DNA of 30,618 bases from Candidatus Tectimicrobiota bacterium (GTDB lineage Bacteria; UBA8248; JACPRG01). The notes below the pieces were generated by a model. The model ran no database searches. It saw only the letters and a program-made list of their open reading frames with translations, and was not told where the DNA came from. Position 1 is the stretch's first letter. Each line of letters begins with the position of its first letter. The stretch covers positions 1 through 30,618 of the forward strand of contig JACPRG010000006.1 of NCBI GenBank assembly GCA_016190025.1, given 5' to 3'. The position numbers and the translations under genes were made by a program. Below are positions 1 through 7,773 of this stretch, piece by piece.

Positions 1-80
1 TCCGAAAGCTCGGGCAGACCAAGTGCGACACCGTGCGGAAGGCCTACCCCTACGCCCTGCCCGCGTTCAAGATCGAGTAG
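1..80 (+). CDS. C-terminal fragment of an unidentified protein (cut by the window edge)
   Basis: An open frame read from base 3 ends at TAG 78-80 and gives about 25 residues ending in AFKIE. Nearly every codon ends in G or C, as in the confident genes of this window, so I take it as the real 3' end of a gene that starts outside. The stop lies 30 bases before the deacetylase start, on the same strand, so the two may be co-transcribed. The fragment is too short to identify, and no function is proposed. Confidence 0.45.
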   Translation, partial: RKLGQTKCDTVRKAYPYALPAFKIE

Positions 81-110
81 CCCCGGCTCGCCCCTCCTCC
101 GGAGCCCCCC

Positions 111-1010
111 TTGGCCGGCCGAAAGTCAGTCTTCGTGTTCCACCCGGGGTATTACTCCGACGTCGGCGAACACGTCCTTCAGACCCGCAAGTACCAGAGG
201 ACGTACGAGCGCTTCCGGGCGGAGACCGAGGTTCCCGAGGAATTTTTTTTCGAGCCCCGGCCCGCCGCCCTGGAGGAGGCCCTGCTCGTCCACACCCGGG
301 AGTACGTCGAGGACCTCCTCGGCTGCGTCCACACCCCTCGGACCTTCGCCTCCGAGCTGCCCCTCTCGAAAGAGATCGTCGACTCTTATTTCCTGGCCGC
401 CGGGGGGACGATCCTGGCCTGCCGGCTGGCCCTCGAGCGCGGCCGGACACTCAACCTGACCGGCGGCTTCCATCACTGCTTTCCCGACAGGGCGGAGGGT
501 TTCTGCTACCTCCACGACTTCGCCATCGGGATCCGCTGCCTGGAGCGCAACGGCAAGATCCACCGGACGGCTGTCATCGACTGCGACCTGCACCAGGGCA
601 ACGGGACGGCCGTCATCTTCGCCCGCGACCCGGACGTCTTCACCTTCTCCATCCACCAGGAAAACCTCTACCCCCTGAAGCAGCGGAGCGACCTGGACAT
701 CGGTCTCGGGGATTTCGACGGGGACGACGTCTACCTGGATCACGTCACCCGGGCTGTCCCGAAGATCCTCGAAGACCACCTGCCGGACTTCGTGGTGTAT
801 GAGGCGGGCGCGGACCCGTACGAGGGCGATCAACTCGGAACCCTCCAGGTCTCCAAGGCGTGTCTTTTTGAGCGGGACCGCTTCGTCCTGGGCGAGTGCG
901 CCAAACGGGGGATCCCCGTGGCGGGCGTCCTCGGCGGGGGATACGCCGCCGACCCCGAGGACACCGTGGAGATCCACGTCAACACCTGCAAGGCCTTCTG
1001 GTCGGCCTGA
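111..1010 (+). CDS. Histone deacetylase superfamily protein, HDAC11-like (class IV type)
   Basis: A 299-residue zinc-dependent deacetylase of the arginase/deacetylase fold, expected to remove acetyl groups from lysine or a polyamine or other small acetylated amine. The full active site is visible: the His pair H121-H122 in GGFHHC, zinc ligands D159 and H161 in IDCDLHQGNGT, the third ligand D235 in YEAGADP, and the catalytic Tyr Y278 in VLGGGY. The GGFHHC...DRAEGFC spacing resembles HDAC11-type enzymes more than AcuC or acetylpolyamine amidohydrolase (family knowledge). The start is TTG 111, with GGAG at 101-104 at good spacing. There is no signal peptide, so it is cytoplasmic. It may share a transcript with the fragment ending at 80. 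The substrate cannot be told from sequence. Confidence 0.9.
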   Translation: MAGRKSVFVFHPGYYSDVGEHVLQTRKYQRTYERFRAETEVPEEFFFEPRPAALEEALLVHTREYVEDLLGCVHTPRTFASELPLSKEIVDSYFLAAGGTILACRLALERGRTLNLTGGFHHCFPDRAEGFCYLHDFAIGIRCLERNGKIHRTAVIDCDLHQGNGTAVIFARDPDVFTFSIHQENLYPLKQRSDLDIGLGDFDGDDVYLDHVTRAVPKILEDHLPDFVVYEAGADPYEGDQLGTLQVSKACLFERDRFVLGECAKRGIPVAGVLGGGYAADPEDTVEIHVNTCKAFWSA

Positions 1011-1081
1011 GGCGCCCTGAGGGAATCCGCGAAACGACCGCCCGGCGGAGGGAAGGAATCTGCGGGGAGAAGGGCCGGCGG

Positions 1082-1101
1082 TCCCGGAGGCCGGTCCGGG
1101 A
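1082..1101. terminator. GC-rich inverted repeat between convergent genes
   Basis: TCCCGGA at 1082-1088 and TCCGGGA at 1095-1101 form a perfect 7-bp stem with a 6-base loop, midway between the stops of the deacetylase (plus) and the DtxR-family gene (minus). No T-run follows on either strand, so a role as a bidirectional terminator is only a guess. Confidence 0.3.
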
Positions 1102-1117
1102 GCGCGGCGAGAGCGGC

Positions 1118-1780
1118 CTACGCGGGCTCGACGAGCAGCTTGGCCGCGGCCGTGCTCCCGAGCGTGACGGCGGACCCGCCCTCCGTCCGGAGGGAGACGG
1201 CGTCGGCGATGGCGTCGCGGCTCTCCACCTCAACCTTCGCGCCGGGCCTCAGATCGTGGCGGTCCGCGAACCGCAGGAACTCCGGGTCCTGATCCACGAC
1301 CCGCGCGATCCGGAAGGGTTTTCCGGGCGGGCACTCGGCGAGGTTCTTGAGACGGGTTTCATCCATGCGGCCCTTGGCGCTGGGGATGGGGTCCCCGTGC
1401 GGGTCCACGTCAGGATGGCCGAGAAAGGCGTCGAGCCTCTCCAGGAGGGTGTCGGAAAGGGCGTGCTCCAGCCTCTCGGCCTCTATGTGCACCTCCGACC
1501 AGTCGAGCCCGAGGGCGTTGACCAGGAACAGCTCCACCAGCCGGTGCTTTCGCAACATCTGGAGCGCCACTTGCTCCCCCCCCGGGGTGAGTCGGACCCC
1601 GTTGTGGGGCGAATAGTCCACCATTCCCGTATCCGCCAGCGCCTTCACCATGGAGGTGGCCGTTCCCGACGTCACCACCATAGAGGCGGCGAGCTCCCCC
1701 ATCGGCACCAGCCGGTCCGGAAACTCCCGCTGCTTGAGATAAATCTGCTTCAAGTAATCCTGCCGCGCGGGGCTGGGCAT
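1118..1780 (-). CDS. DtxR/MntR-family metal-dependent transcriptional repressor
   Basis: A 220-residue cytoplasmic repressor of the DtxR/MntR family. It has an N-terminal winged helix (about 1-65, ending VRLTPGGE), a helical metal-binding and dimerisation domain (about 70-140, with H79, E102, E105 and H106 at the positions of MntR H77, E99, E102 and H103), the family signature [12 protein letters not shown] at 122-133, and a C-terminal SH3/FeoA-like domain (about 148-218). D8 matches MntR D8, but position 11 is Lys rather than Glu, so iron versus manganese preference is open. The start at 1780 is chosen over an upstream in-frame Met because GGGAG lies 6 bases before it. It is divergent from the DtxR-FeoA/FeoB operon across about 300 bp, which suggests it represses that operon and perhaps itself. 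Confidence 0.92.
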   Translation of the reverse strand: MPSPARQDYLKQIYLKQREFPDRLVPMGELAASMVVTSGTATSMVKALADTGMVDYSPHNGVRLTPGGEQVALQMLRKHRLVELFLVNALGLDWSEVHIEAERLEHALSDTLLERLDAFLGHPDVDPHGDPIPSAKGRMDETRLKNLAECPPGKPFRIARVVDQDPEFLRFADRHDLRPGAKVEVESRDAIADAVSLRTEGGSAVTLGSTAAAKLLVEPA

Positions 1781-1869
1781 CTCACACTCCCATGAACCGA
1801 GGGCCGCTCCTTCTCTTCCTTTTACTTCAGGCCGGAAAAAAATTCCACTCCGGGTCTTGACTCTCCACA

Positions 1870-1897
1870 TATATAATGCAAAATATTGGAACAGCAA
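1870..1897 (-). promoter_or_regulatory. Candidate sigma-70 promoter for the DtxR-family gene, in the 303-bp divergent intergenic region
   Basis: On the minus strand TTGCTG (1897-1892) and TATATA (1875-1870) are separated by 16 bases. They sit in an AT-rich island in otherwise GC-rich sequence between the divergent DtxR-family genes (1781-2083). I found no convincing -35/-10 pair for the plus strand and no clear DtxR-type palindrome. The rest of the spacer shows nothing recognisable. Confidence 0.35.
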
Positions 1898-2083
1898 AAC
1901 TTGATTTTTGATGACTCAAAACCGCTGGTGTGCGTCGGCTGAAAGGACTCGAGAGAGCAAGCGGATATTCCGCCGGATTTCGAACGAAGGGGGCGGCTTG
2001 AGGCCGTGGCTCTCCCTTCCGTCCTCGAGAAAACGGACGGCCCTCCCGGGCCTCGCTGGGGCGACTTCGGGGGTGTTTGTGCG

Positions 2084-3118
2084 ATGATCGAACCGATCCG
2101 GGCCCTGTGGATCGTAGGGACCCTTGCGTTGGCCGCCGCGTTTCTGTTCTGGCCGGTGCGGGGGCTTTTCTGGCGGTGGTCGCGAGCCTTTCGGGCGACC
2201 GACCGGGTCCTGATCGAAGACGCCCTGAAGCACCTTTATGACTGCGAATACCGCCAGATCCCCTGCACGCTGTACAGCCTCTCCGGCGCACTGCGGATCT
2301 CCGCCAACCGGGCCGCCCGGCTCCTGGCGCGCTTGGCGGAACTGGAGCTGGTGACCTTGGCGGAGCGGGGATACGGGTTGACGCCGGATGGGCGGAGCTA
2401 CGCCCTCCGGGTCATTCGCATCCACCGCCTGTGGGAACGCTACCTCTCGGACGAGACCAGCCTCGACGCCGCCCGGTGGCACCGCGAGGCGGAGCGTCGG
2501 GAGCACCGGATCTCGCCCGAGGAGGCCGACATGCTCGCGGCCCAGATGGGCCACCCGCGCTTCGACCCCCACGGCGATCCCATTCCCACGGCCCCCGGCG
2601 ACCTCCCTCCTCGCAAGGGACGGCCGCTGACCGCCCTGGCCGTCGGTGAGCTGGGGGCGATCGTTCACGTGGAGGACGAGCCCCAGGTGGTTCACGAACA
2701 GCTCATTGCCGAGAACCTGCACCCGGGCATGCGCGTGCGGGTGGTGGAGAGCGGCCCGAACCGGATCCGTTTCGAGGCCGACGCCGAGGAGCACGTCCTG
2801 GCCCCGGTTGTGGCCACGAACGTGTCGGTGATCCCCCTGCCCCGCGAGCGGGAGATGCCTGGGCCGTTCGAGCGGCTGTCGGGCCTCGCGCTGGGAGACA
2901 AGGCCGAGGTCATCGGCATCTCTCCGACCTGCCGCGGCACCGAGCGGCGCCGGCTGCTGGACCTGGGGGTTATTCCCGGTACGGTTGTCGAGGCCGAGCT
3001 GGAGAACCCCCACCGCGACCCGGTCGCCTACCGCATCCGCGGCGCCCTCATCGCCCTGCGCCGGGAGCAGGCCGACCTGATCCACGTCCGCCGCCTCAAC
3101 AACGGAGCGTCTCCATGA
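2084..3118 (+). CDS. Membrane-anchored DtxR-FeoA fusion regulator, coupled to FeoB
   Basis: A 344-residue protein with a single transmembrane helix (about 5-25), a DtxR-type winged helix (about 42-105), a DtxR dimerisation and metal domain (about 108-165) and two FeoA/SH3-like domains (about 180-255 and 262-337). The metal-site pattern of the neighbouring repressor is kept: H114, E137, E140 and H141, plus [12 protein letters not shown]. The last domain reads like a free-standing FeoA (LDLGVIPGT). The start is taken as ATG 2084; an in-frame GTG at 2006 would add 26 unlikely residues, and the Shine-Dalgarno is weak. The stop overlaps the feoB start by 4 bases (ATGA), so the two are translationally coupled. 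I infer that it supplies FeoA function to FeoB and senses metal at the membrane. Whether it still binds DNA is unknown. Confidence 0.85.
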   Translation: MIEPIRALWIVGTLALAAAFLFWPVRGLFWRWSRAFRATDRVLIEDALKHLYDCEYRQIPCTLYSLSGALRISANRAARLLARLAELELVTLAERGYGLTPDGRSYALRVIRIHRLWERYLSDETSLDAARWHREAERREHRISPEEADMLAAQMGHPRFDPHGDPIPTAPGDLPPRKGRPLTALAVGELGAIVHVEDEPQVVHEQLIAENLHPGMRVRVVESGPNRIRFEADAEEHVLAPVVATNVSVIPLPREREMPGPFERLSGLALGDKAEVIGISPTCRGTERRRLLDLGVIPGTVVEAELENPHRDPVAYRIRGALIALRREQADLIHVRRLNNGASP

Positions 3119-5373
3119 GCCCAGCCGCCTGCACGTCCTGCGCCGCCTGCCCGGCCCACAACCTGGCGCACCTCGTCAACCTCGGCGTCGAAATGGAGAA
3201 CTGGGACTACGTGGTGGCCCTGGCCGGCAACCCCAACACGGGCAAGAGCACGGTGTTTAACGCCCTGACCGGCCTCCGGCAGCACACCGGGAACTGGCCC
3301 GGCAAGACGGTGACCCGCGCGGAGGGCGGCTTCTCCTACGCCGGAAAGGCCTACAAGCTGGTGGACCTGCCCGGCACGTACTCGCTGCTGTCGGCCAGCT
3401 ACGACGAGGAGATCGCCCGCGACTTCCTCCTGTTCGGCCAGCCGGACGTGACCGTCATCGTCGTCGACGCCAACCGACTCGAGCGCAACCTCAACCTGGC
3501 CCTCCAGGTGCTGGAGATCACCGACCGGGTGGTCATCTGCCTGAACCTGATGGACGAGGCCCGGCGGCACGGCCTGACGGTGGACGACCGCCGCTTGGCG
3601 CGGGACCTGGGCGTGCCCGTCGTGCCCGCGGCCGCCCGCTACGGCGAGGGGCTCGACCGGCTCCGCCAGGCCATCGCCGAGGTGGCGACGGGGCAGGTGG
3701 TCTGCAAGCCGCGCCGGGTGGGAGGCCAATCGCCGGCCCTGAAGGACGCCGTCGGCCACCTCGCGCGCCGGGTGGAACGGGCCTTCCCGGGCCTCCCCAA
3801 CGCCCAGTGGCTTGCCCTCCGCCTCCTGGACGGCGACGAGCGGATCGGACAGGCGGTCCGGGCGGGCGAGCTGGGAGCCCTCCAGCGGCGGGACCCTCCG
3901 CCGGCGGGCGGAGGCGCCGGAGAGGGGGCGCCGAGGGAGCCGCCCTCCGCCGCGGGCGCCGACCTCCTCGCCGAGGCCTCGGCCCTGCGCTGGCAGGTCG
4001 GCCCCGACTTCCACCAGGCGCTCATGGAGACCGTGTACACCGAGGCCGCGCGCCTCGCCGACCGGGCGGTGCGCCGCAGCGGGGAGCGGCCGCGGTTCGA
4101 CCTGGACCGGACGCTCGACCGGATCGTCACCAGCCGCAGGTTCGGGTTCCCGCTCATGTTCCTCCTCCTGGCGGTGGTGTTCTGGATCACCATCGTCGGG
4201 TCCAACCATCCCTCGCAGATGCTCGCCTGGCTGCTGCTGGACACCCTCCACCCGGTGCTCAAGAGCGGGGCGGTGGCCCTGGGCGTCCCCTGGTGGCTCG
4301 GCGGGGTGCTGATCGACGGCATGTACCTGAGCACGGCCTGGGTGGTGAGCGTCATGTTGCCGCCTATGGCCATCTTCTTCCCCCTGTTCACGCTTCTGGA
4401 GGACTTCGGCTACCTGCCCCGCGTGGCTTTCAACCTGGACCACCTCTTCAAGCGGGTGGGCGCCCACGGCAAGCAGGCCCTGACCATGTCCATGGGCTTC
4501 GGGTGCAACGCCGCCGGGGTCATCGCCACGCGCATCATCGAAAGCCCCCGGGAGCGGCTGATCGCCATCCTCACGAACAACTTCGCCCTGTGCAACGGGC
4601 GCTGGCCGACGCAGATCCTCATCGCCTCCATCTTCATCGGGGCGCTGGCGCCGGCCCATCTGGCCGGGCTGATCTCCGCCGCGGCCGTGGTGGGGGTGGC
4701 CGTGCTGGGCGTCCTGCTCACGTTCGTCAGCTCCTGGCTGCTCTCCCGCACGCTCCTGCGCGGAGAGGTCTCTACCTTTAGCCTGGAGCTCCCCCCCTAC
4801 CGGCCGCCGCGCCTGCTCCAGACGCTGTGCACCTCCCTCATCGACCGCACGATCCTCGTCCTGTGGAGGGCCGTGGTCTTCGCCCTTCCGGCCGGGGCGG
4901 TCATCTGGCTCATCTCGAATATCCAGGTCGGCGGCGCCTCCCTGGCGCAGTACGTCATCGCCTGGCTCCAGCCCTTCGGCGCCGCGATCGGCCTCAGCGG
5001 GGTCATCCTCCTGGCGTACGTCGTGGCCATCCCGGCCAATGAGATCGTCATCCCGACGGTGCTGATGCTGACCGTCCTGACGGCCGGCGTGACCGGCGTG
5101 GGCCAGGGGGCCGGCGTGATGTTCGAGCTGAAGAGCCAAGCGGCGACGGCCCAGGTCCTGCAAGCCGGCGGCTGGACGCTGCTCACGGCCGTCAGCCTGA
5201 TGCTTTTCAGCCTCGTGCACAATCCGTGCTCGACCACCCTGTACACCATCTGGAAGGAGACGCAGAGCCGGAAGTGGACGGCCGTCTCCGCCCTGATGCC
5301 TCTGGCGATGGGGTTCCTGCTCACCTTCCTGGTGGCCCAGGCGTGGCGGGTGCTCGCCGGGGCCGCCCTGTGA
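3115..5373 (+). CDS. feoB: Ferrous iron transporter FeoB
   Basis: A 752-residue inner-membrane ferrous iron transporter. The N-terminal G domain shows G1 GNPNTGKST (38-46), switch motif GNWPGKTV (59-66), G3 DLPGTYS (84-90), G4 NLMDE (144-148) and a helical NFeoB tail. About eight transmembrane segments follow from residue 340, with two Gate-type regions and the conserved GFGCNAAGV and NPCSTTLYT stretches. Length is normal for the family. Before the G domain there is a short Cys cluster, C6-x2-C9-x2-C12-P, not part of the usual core. A Pro/Gly/Glu-rich low-complexity linker (about 258-285) joins the soluble and membrane parts. It overlaps the DtxR-FeoA gene by 4 bases. No separate feoA or feoC is present here. 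Confidence 0.97.
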   Translation: MSPAACTSCAACPAHNLAHLVNLGVEMENWDYVVALAGNPNTGKSTVFNALTGLRQHTGNWPGKTVTRAEGGFSYAGKAYKLVDLPGTYSLLSASYDEEIARDFLLFGQPDVTVIVVDANRLERNLNLALQVLEITDRVVICLNLMDEARRHGLTVDDRRLARDLGVPVVPAAARYGEGLDRLRQAIAEVATGQVVCKPRRVGGQSPALKDAVGHLARRVERAFPGLPNAQWLALRLLDGDERIGQAVRAGELGALQRRDPPPAGGGAGEGAPREPPSAAGADLLAEASALRWQVGPDFHQALMETVYTEAARLADRAVRRSGERPRFDLDRTLDRIVTSRRFGFPLMFLLLAVVFWITIVGSNHPSQMLAWLLLDTLHPVLKSGAVALGVPWWLGGVLIDGMYLSTAWVVSVMLPPMAIFFPLFTLLEDFGYLPRVAFNLDHLFKRVGAHGKQALTMSMGFGCNAAGVIATRIIESPRERLIAILTNNFALCNGRWPTQILIASIFIGALAPAHLAGLISAAAVVGVAVLGVLLTFVSSWLLSRTLLRGEVSTFSLELPPYRPPRLLQTLCTSLIDRTILVLWRAVVFALPAGAVIWLISNIQVGGASLAQYVIAWLQPFGAAIGLSGVILLAYVVAIPANEIVIPTVLMLTVLTAGVTGVGQGAGVMFELKSQAATAQVLQAGGWTLLTAVSLMLFSLVHNPCSTTLYTIWKETQSRKWTAVSALMPLAMGFLLTFLVAQAWRVLAGAAL

Positions 5374-5491
5374 GCGACAGTCGTCCCTACTTTATCGGAA
5401 ACCTCCAAAGGCCCCAGCGGAACGTATAGTCGAGTCTCTCCCCATCGATCACCGCGTTAACACCCATCTCCGGGGAATCGCGTCAGATTCT

Positions 5492-5506
5492 GATAACGAA
5501 GTTATC
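5492..5506. promoter_or_regulatory. Palindrome at enhancer distance from a sigma-54 promoter
   Basis: GATAAC-GAA-GTTATC is a perfect 6+6 inverted repeat. Its centre is about 108 bases upstream of the start site predicted from the -24/-12 promoter at 5581, the usual place for an NtrC-family activator site. A role as upstream activating sequence is inferred. It does not match the E. coli GlrR site TGTC-N10-GACA. Confidence 0.4.
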
Positions 5507-5525
5507 TGCCTGCGCGGGATTTCCC

Positions 5526-5540
5526 TCCCAGAAACTGGGA
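5526..5540. repeat. Short perfect inverted repeat upstream of a sigma-54 promoter
   Basis: TCCCAG-AAA-CTGGGA is a perfect 6+6 repeat centred about 74 bases upstream of the predicted sigma-54 start site. It could be a second activator half-site pair or a terminator-like hairpin for feoB; no T-run follows it. Confidence 0.3.
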
Positions 5541-5580
5541 ATCCTCAGCTTTTCAATCAATTAACGAATCGGTGACGGTC

Positions 5581-5596
5581 TGGCATCCCTCTTGCT
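5581..5596 (+). promoter_or_regulatory. Sigma-54 (RpoN) -24/-12 promoter
   Basis: TGGCATCCCTCTTGCT matches the consensus TGGCAC-N5-TTGCW, with GG (5582-5583) and GC (5594-5595) exactly 10 bases apart. The predicted start is near 5607, 100 bases before the lipoprotein start at 5707. It lies in the 333-bp feoB-lipoprotein spacer (5374-5706), which otherwise holds two palindromes and an AT-rich block near 5545-5565. An NtrC-family activator is encoded at 15226. Confidence 0.75.
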
Positions 5597-5706
5597 CGGT
5601 GGGATCGCAGCGGGGGTGAAGACCCCTCAGGCAAAGAAACCGAGCCGGAAACCCCGCCGCGAGAGCCGGGAAGGGCCGGGGCTTCGGACCGATGGGAGGC
5701 AGGGAA

Positions 5707-6279
5707 ATGAAACGATTTGCATCCGTTCTGCTGACGCTGGCCGTCTTCGGCACACTGGCCGGGTGTGCTGGAAACCCCTATGGCCCGAAAGGGAACTTCA
5801 AGCCCATTCAGCCCTTCAAGCCCCTGCCGGCGGGCGTGACGGCCTACGAGGGCGTCGGGGCCGCCCGCGACAAAGACCTCCACGTCGGCCTCCGGAAGGC
5901 TGAGAACGCGGCCCTGGCGGACCTGGCCCGGAACATCTTCCGGGTGGTCACGGCCGAGACCAGCACCTACGTCAAAGACCCGGAAAAGCAGAAGGTCCTC
6001 CTGGACGACATCAGCACGGTGGTCACGGTGCTGCCGCTGCCGGGGACCCTGTTCAAGGACTGCGTCCGGAACCCGGACGACAACGAAGTCTGGTGCCGGG
6101 TGTACATGGCCAAGTCGGAGGTGGACGAACAGGTCCTCAGCCAGATCGTGGCCATGAGCAGGGACCTGCTCAAGGATTCCGCGGAAAAGCTCCGCGAGCA
6201 CATCCGCAAGAGCGGCTCCCGCTCGGAGCGCGACGTCCGGATCCTCCGGGAGTTCCGGGCGCACTCCCTGGAGTCCTGA
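5707..6279 (+). CDS. LPP20-like outer-envelope lipoprotein
   Basis: A 190-residue lipoprotein. A signal peptide with lipobox LAGC gives a lipidated Cys at about residue 20. The mature part has a YEGVGAARDKD stretch followed by an Ala/Arg-rich helix, the pattern of the LPP20 domain, in which a conserved G-x-G-x-A strand precedes a helix of the type ARxxAxxxAxxxLA. The C-terminus is helical and charged. The start at 5707 is chosen over 5692 because GGGAGG and GGGA precede it and the signal peptide then begins MKRF. It is first in a likely two-gene unit with the paralogous-looking lipoprotein at 6343 and is preceded by a sigma-54 promoter. No catalytic residues are visible. A structural or envelope-maintenance role is likely but unproven. 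Confidence 0.75.
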   Translation: MKRFASVLLTLAVFGTLAGCAGNPYGPKGNFKPIQPFKPLPAGVTAYEGVGAARDKDLHVGLRKAENAALADLARNIFRVVTAETSTYVKDPEKQKVLLDDISTVVTVLPLPGTLFKDCVRNPDDNEVWCRVYMAKSEVDEQVLSQIVAMSRDLLKDSAEKLREHIRKSGSRSERDVRILREFRAHSLES

Positions 6280-6342
6280 CCCGAGGGGGAATCCGGCCGG
6301 AGAAAGCGTCCACCCCGGCCCGCCCTCTGGGAGACACAGGGC

Positions 6343-7443
6343 ATGGACATCCGGTATGCTTGGAGAAGACCCGGGCGGGCGGGGCGCGCGCTGGCCCTTT
6401 TCCTGAGCGCGTGGATGGCCGCCGGATGCGCGTCCAGGCCGCCCTCTCCCCTGCCGGCCCTCGCGCGCCGCGGCGTCGTGGACGGCGTGGGATACGCGCG
6501 GATCGAGGATGGGGACGTGGCCCGGGCCCGCAAGCAGGCCCTGGACGCCGCCCTCCGGGACATGGCCCTCTCCGCCCGCGCCGTCGTGCGGGCCCGCTCC
6601 ACCTACCGGCTCTTTGCCGAGGATGGAAAACCCAAGGCCGAGTCTCTCGACGACCTGGTCGAGGTCAGCGCCTTTCAGGTTCTGGCGTCCCGGCACGCCC
6701 GGGAGGACGTGGACCTGCGGTCCAAGGTCTACCGGGTGTATCTCTGGCTGACGGAGGAGGAGCTCCGCGAGAGCATCGAGCAGACCCGTTTGGCCCGCCG
6801 GGCGCTCCTCGCCCGCGCCCGGCGCGCGTACGAGGGCGCGCAGGCCGAGGCCGAGAAGGACCCGGCCTCCGCGCAAAGGCGGCTCCGCCAAGTCCTGGGA
6901 TGGGTGGAGGACGCGGGGCTTCAGGCCGAGGCGGAGGGCGCGGCGTTTCACGCCCGCGTGGAATCCCTCCTACGGCGGGTGGAGGCCCGCATCCGGGAAG
7001 GGGAGGGTCTCTACGTCCTGGCCGAGAAGGCGTTTCAGGAAGGCCGGCTCAAGACCGCCGCCCTCCGTCTGGAGGCCGCGCGCAAGAGACTTCCCGACGC
7101 CTCCCGGGCGCAGGGGCTCGGCGAGAGGGTCGAGGAGAAGCGTCGCCGGGCGGCGGAGCTGAAGCGCGAGGCCATGAACCTGCGGTCGGAGGACAAGCTG
7201 GAGGAGGCCCTGGAGGCTTACCAGGGGGCCGGCGCCATCGACCGGGAAGACACGGGGGTTCAGGAGGCGGTCACCGAGTTGAGGGCGGCGATCGCGTGGC
7301 AAAAAAGACAGCGAGACAGGAAGATCGCCTCGGCCGTCGCGAACTTCTTCTTGGTCCTCGGCGCGGCCGCTCTGGTTGGGGTGGTGGTCGCCACCGGGGG
7401 AGCCGTCAGACCCTACGCCCAGACCGGCGCGTGGCGGCGCTGA
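6343..7443 (+). CDS. LPP20-like lipoprotein with coiled-coil/TPR-like helices and C-terminal membrane segment
   Basis: A 366-residue lipoprotein. The signal peptide ends AAGC (lipidated Cys about residue 29). Residues 40-150 repeat the plan of the upstream gene: DGVGYARIEDGD, an Ala/Arg-rich helix, then a VYRVYLWLTEEEL strand region. Residues 150-310 are highly charged helices, likely coiled coil with TPR-like units (EALEAYQGAGAIDRED). A hydrophobic helix at about 325-350 is probably a second membrane contact, which is odd in a lipoprotein. GGGAG at 6329-6333 supports ATG 6343. It lies 63 bases after the first lipoprotein and probably shares its sigma-54-dependent transcript. It may be a scaffold paired with its neighbour; no enzymatic motif is seen. 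Confidence 0.7.
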   Translation: MDIRYAWRRPGRAGRALALFLSAWMAAGCASRPPSPLPALARRGVVDGVGYARIEDGDVARARKQALDAALRDMALSARAVVRARSTYRLFAEDGKPKAESLDDLVEVSAFQVLASRHAREDVDLRSKVYRVYLWLTEEELRESIEQTRLARRALLARARRAYEGAQAEAEKDPASAQRRLRQVLGWVEDAGLQAEAEGAAFHARVESLLRRVEARIREGEGLYVLAEKAFQEGRLKTAALRLEAARKRLPDASRAQGLGERVEEKRRRAAELKREAMNLRSEDKLEEALEAYQGAGAIDREDTGVQEAVTELRAAIAWQKRQRDRKIASAVANFFLVLGAAALVGVVVATGGAVRPYAQTGAWRR

Positions 7444-7470
7444 AGCCGCCCCTCTCCGTTGGGCCTTTGG

Positions 7471-7494
7471 CCTCGGCCGGGCGCCCGGCTGAGG
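7471..7494 (+). terminator. GC-rich hairpin after the lipoprotein pair
   Basis: A near-perfect palindrome with 12-base arms (CCTCGGCCGGGC and GCCCGGCTGAGG, one mismatch) starts 28 bases after the lipoprotein stop. There is no T-run, so it is at best a weak intrinsic or factor-assisted terminator. The remaining spacer to 7648 shows nothing else. Confidence 0.35.
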
Positions 7495-7648
7495 AGGCGG
7501 GCGCATCCGAGGAGGGATTCCCCGGAAGAGGCAGCCCTCACCGCGGGAGAAAGGTCTTCCGGGGGTGGGAGCCCGCCTTCCAAGAGAAGCTCTCCAGGTC
7601 ACTTTCTTCTTGTTTGAAAATGGTATGTCACCCGGCTTGCATTGTCCC

Positions 7649-7677
7649 TTGAAGGGGTCCGCAATGGGTGATATAGT
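7649..7677 (+). promoter_or_regulatory. Sigma-70 promoter of the bactofilin gene
   Basis: TTGAAG (7649-7654) and TATAGT (7672-7677) are separated by an optimal 17 bases. The predicted start is near 7684, giving a leader of about 90 bases to the bactofilin ATG at 7774. Confidence 0.6.
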
Positions 7678-7773
7678 GATGATCGCTTGGGATCAGGTTG
7701 CCTGCCAAGTCAGGAAATTCAAGGGGTTGGCGGGGGCCGCCGATGAAATCGAGAAATGGGAGGAGACGTCATC

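Noticed and set aside
1857..1877. TTGACT followed by TATAAT on the plus strand, as a promoter for the DtxR-FeoA gene
   Set aside because: Only 9 bases separate the boxes, far too few for a sigma-70 promoter.
3028..5220. Long minus-strand reading frame opposite feoB
   Set aside because: It is a His/Gln/Gly-rich shadow caused by GC-biased codons; feoB is unambiguous on the plus strand.
5595..5644. CTCGGT/ACCGAG stem with an inner GGGG/CCCC hairpin that looked like a riboswitch
   Set aside because: The left arm overlaps the -12 element of the sigma-54 promoter and would not be transcribed from it; no known aptamer core matches.
7624..7642. GG...GC pair near the bactofilin promoter as a sigma-54 element
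   Set aside because: The spacing is not 10 bases; the sigma-70 pair at 7649-7677 fits well.
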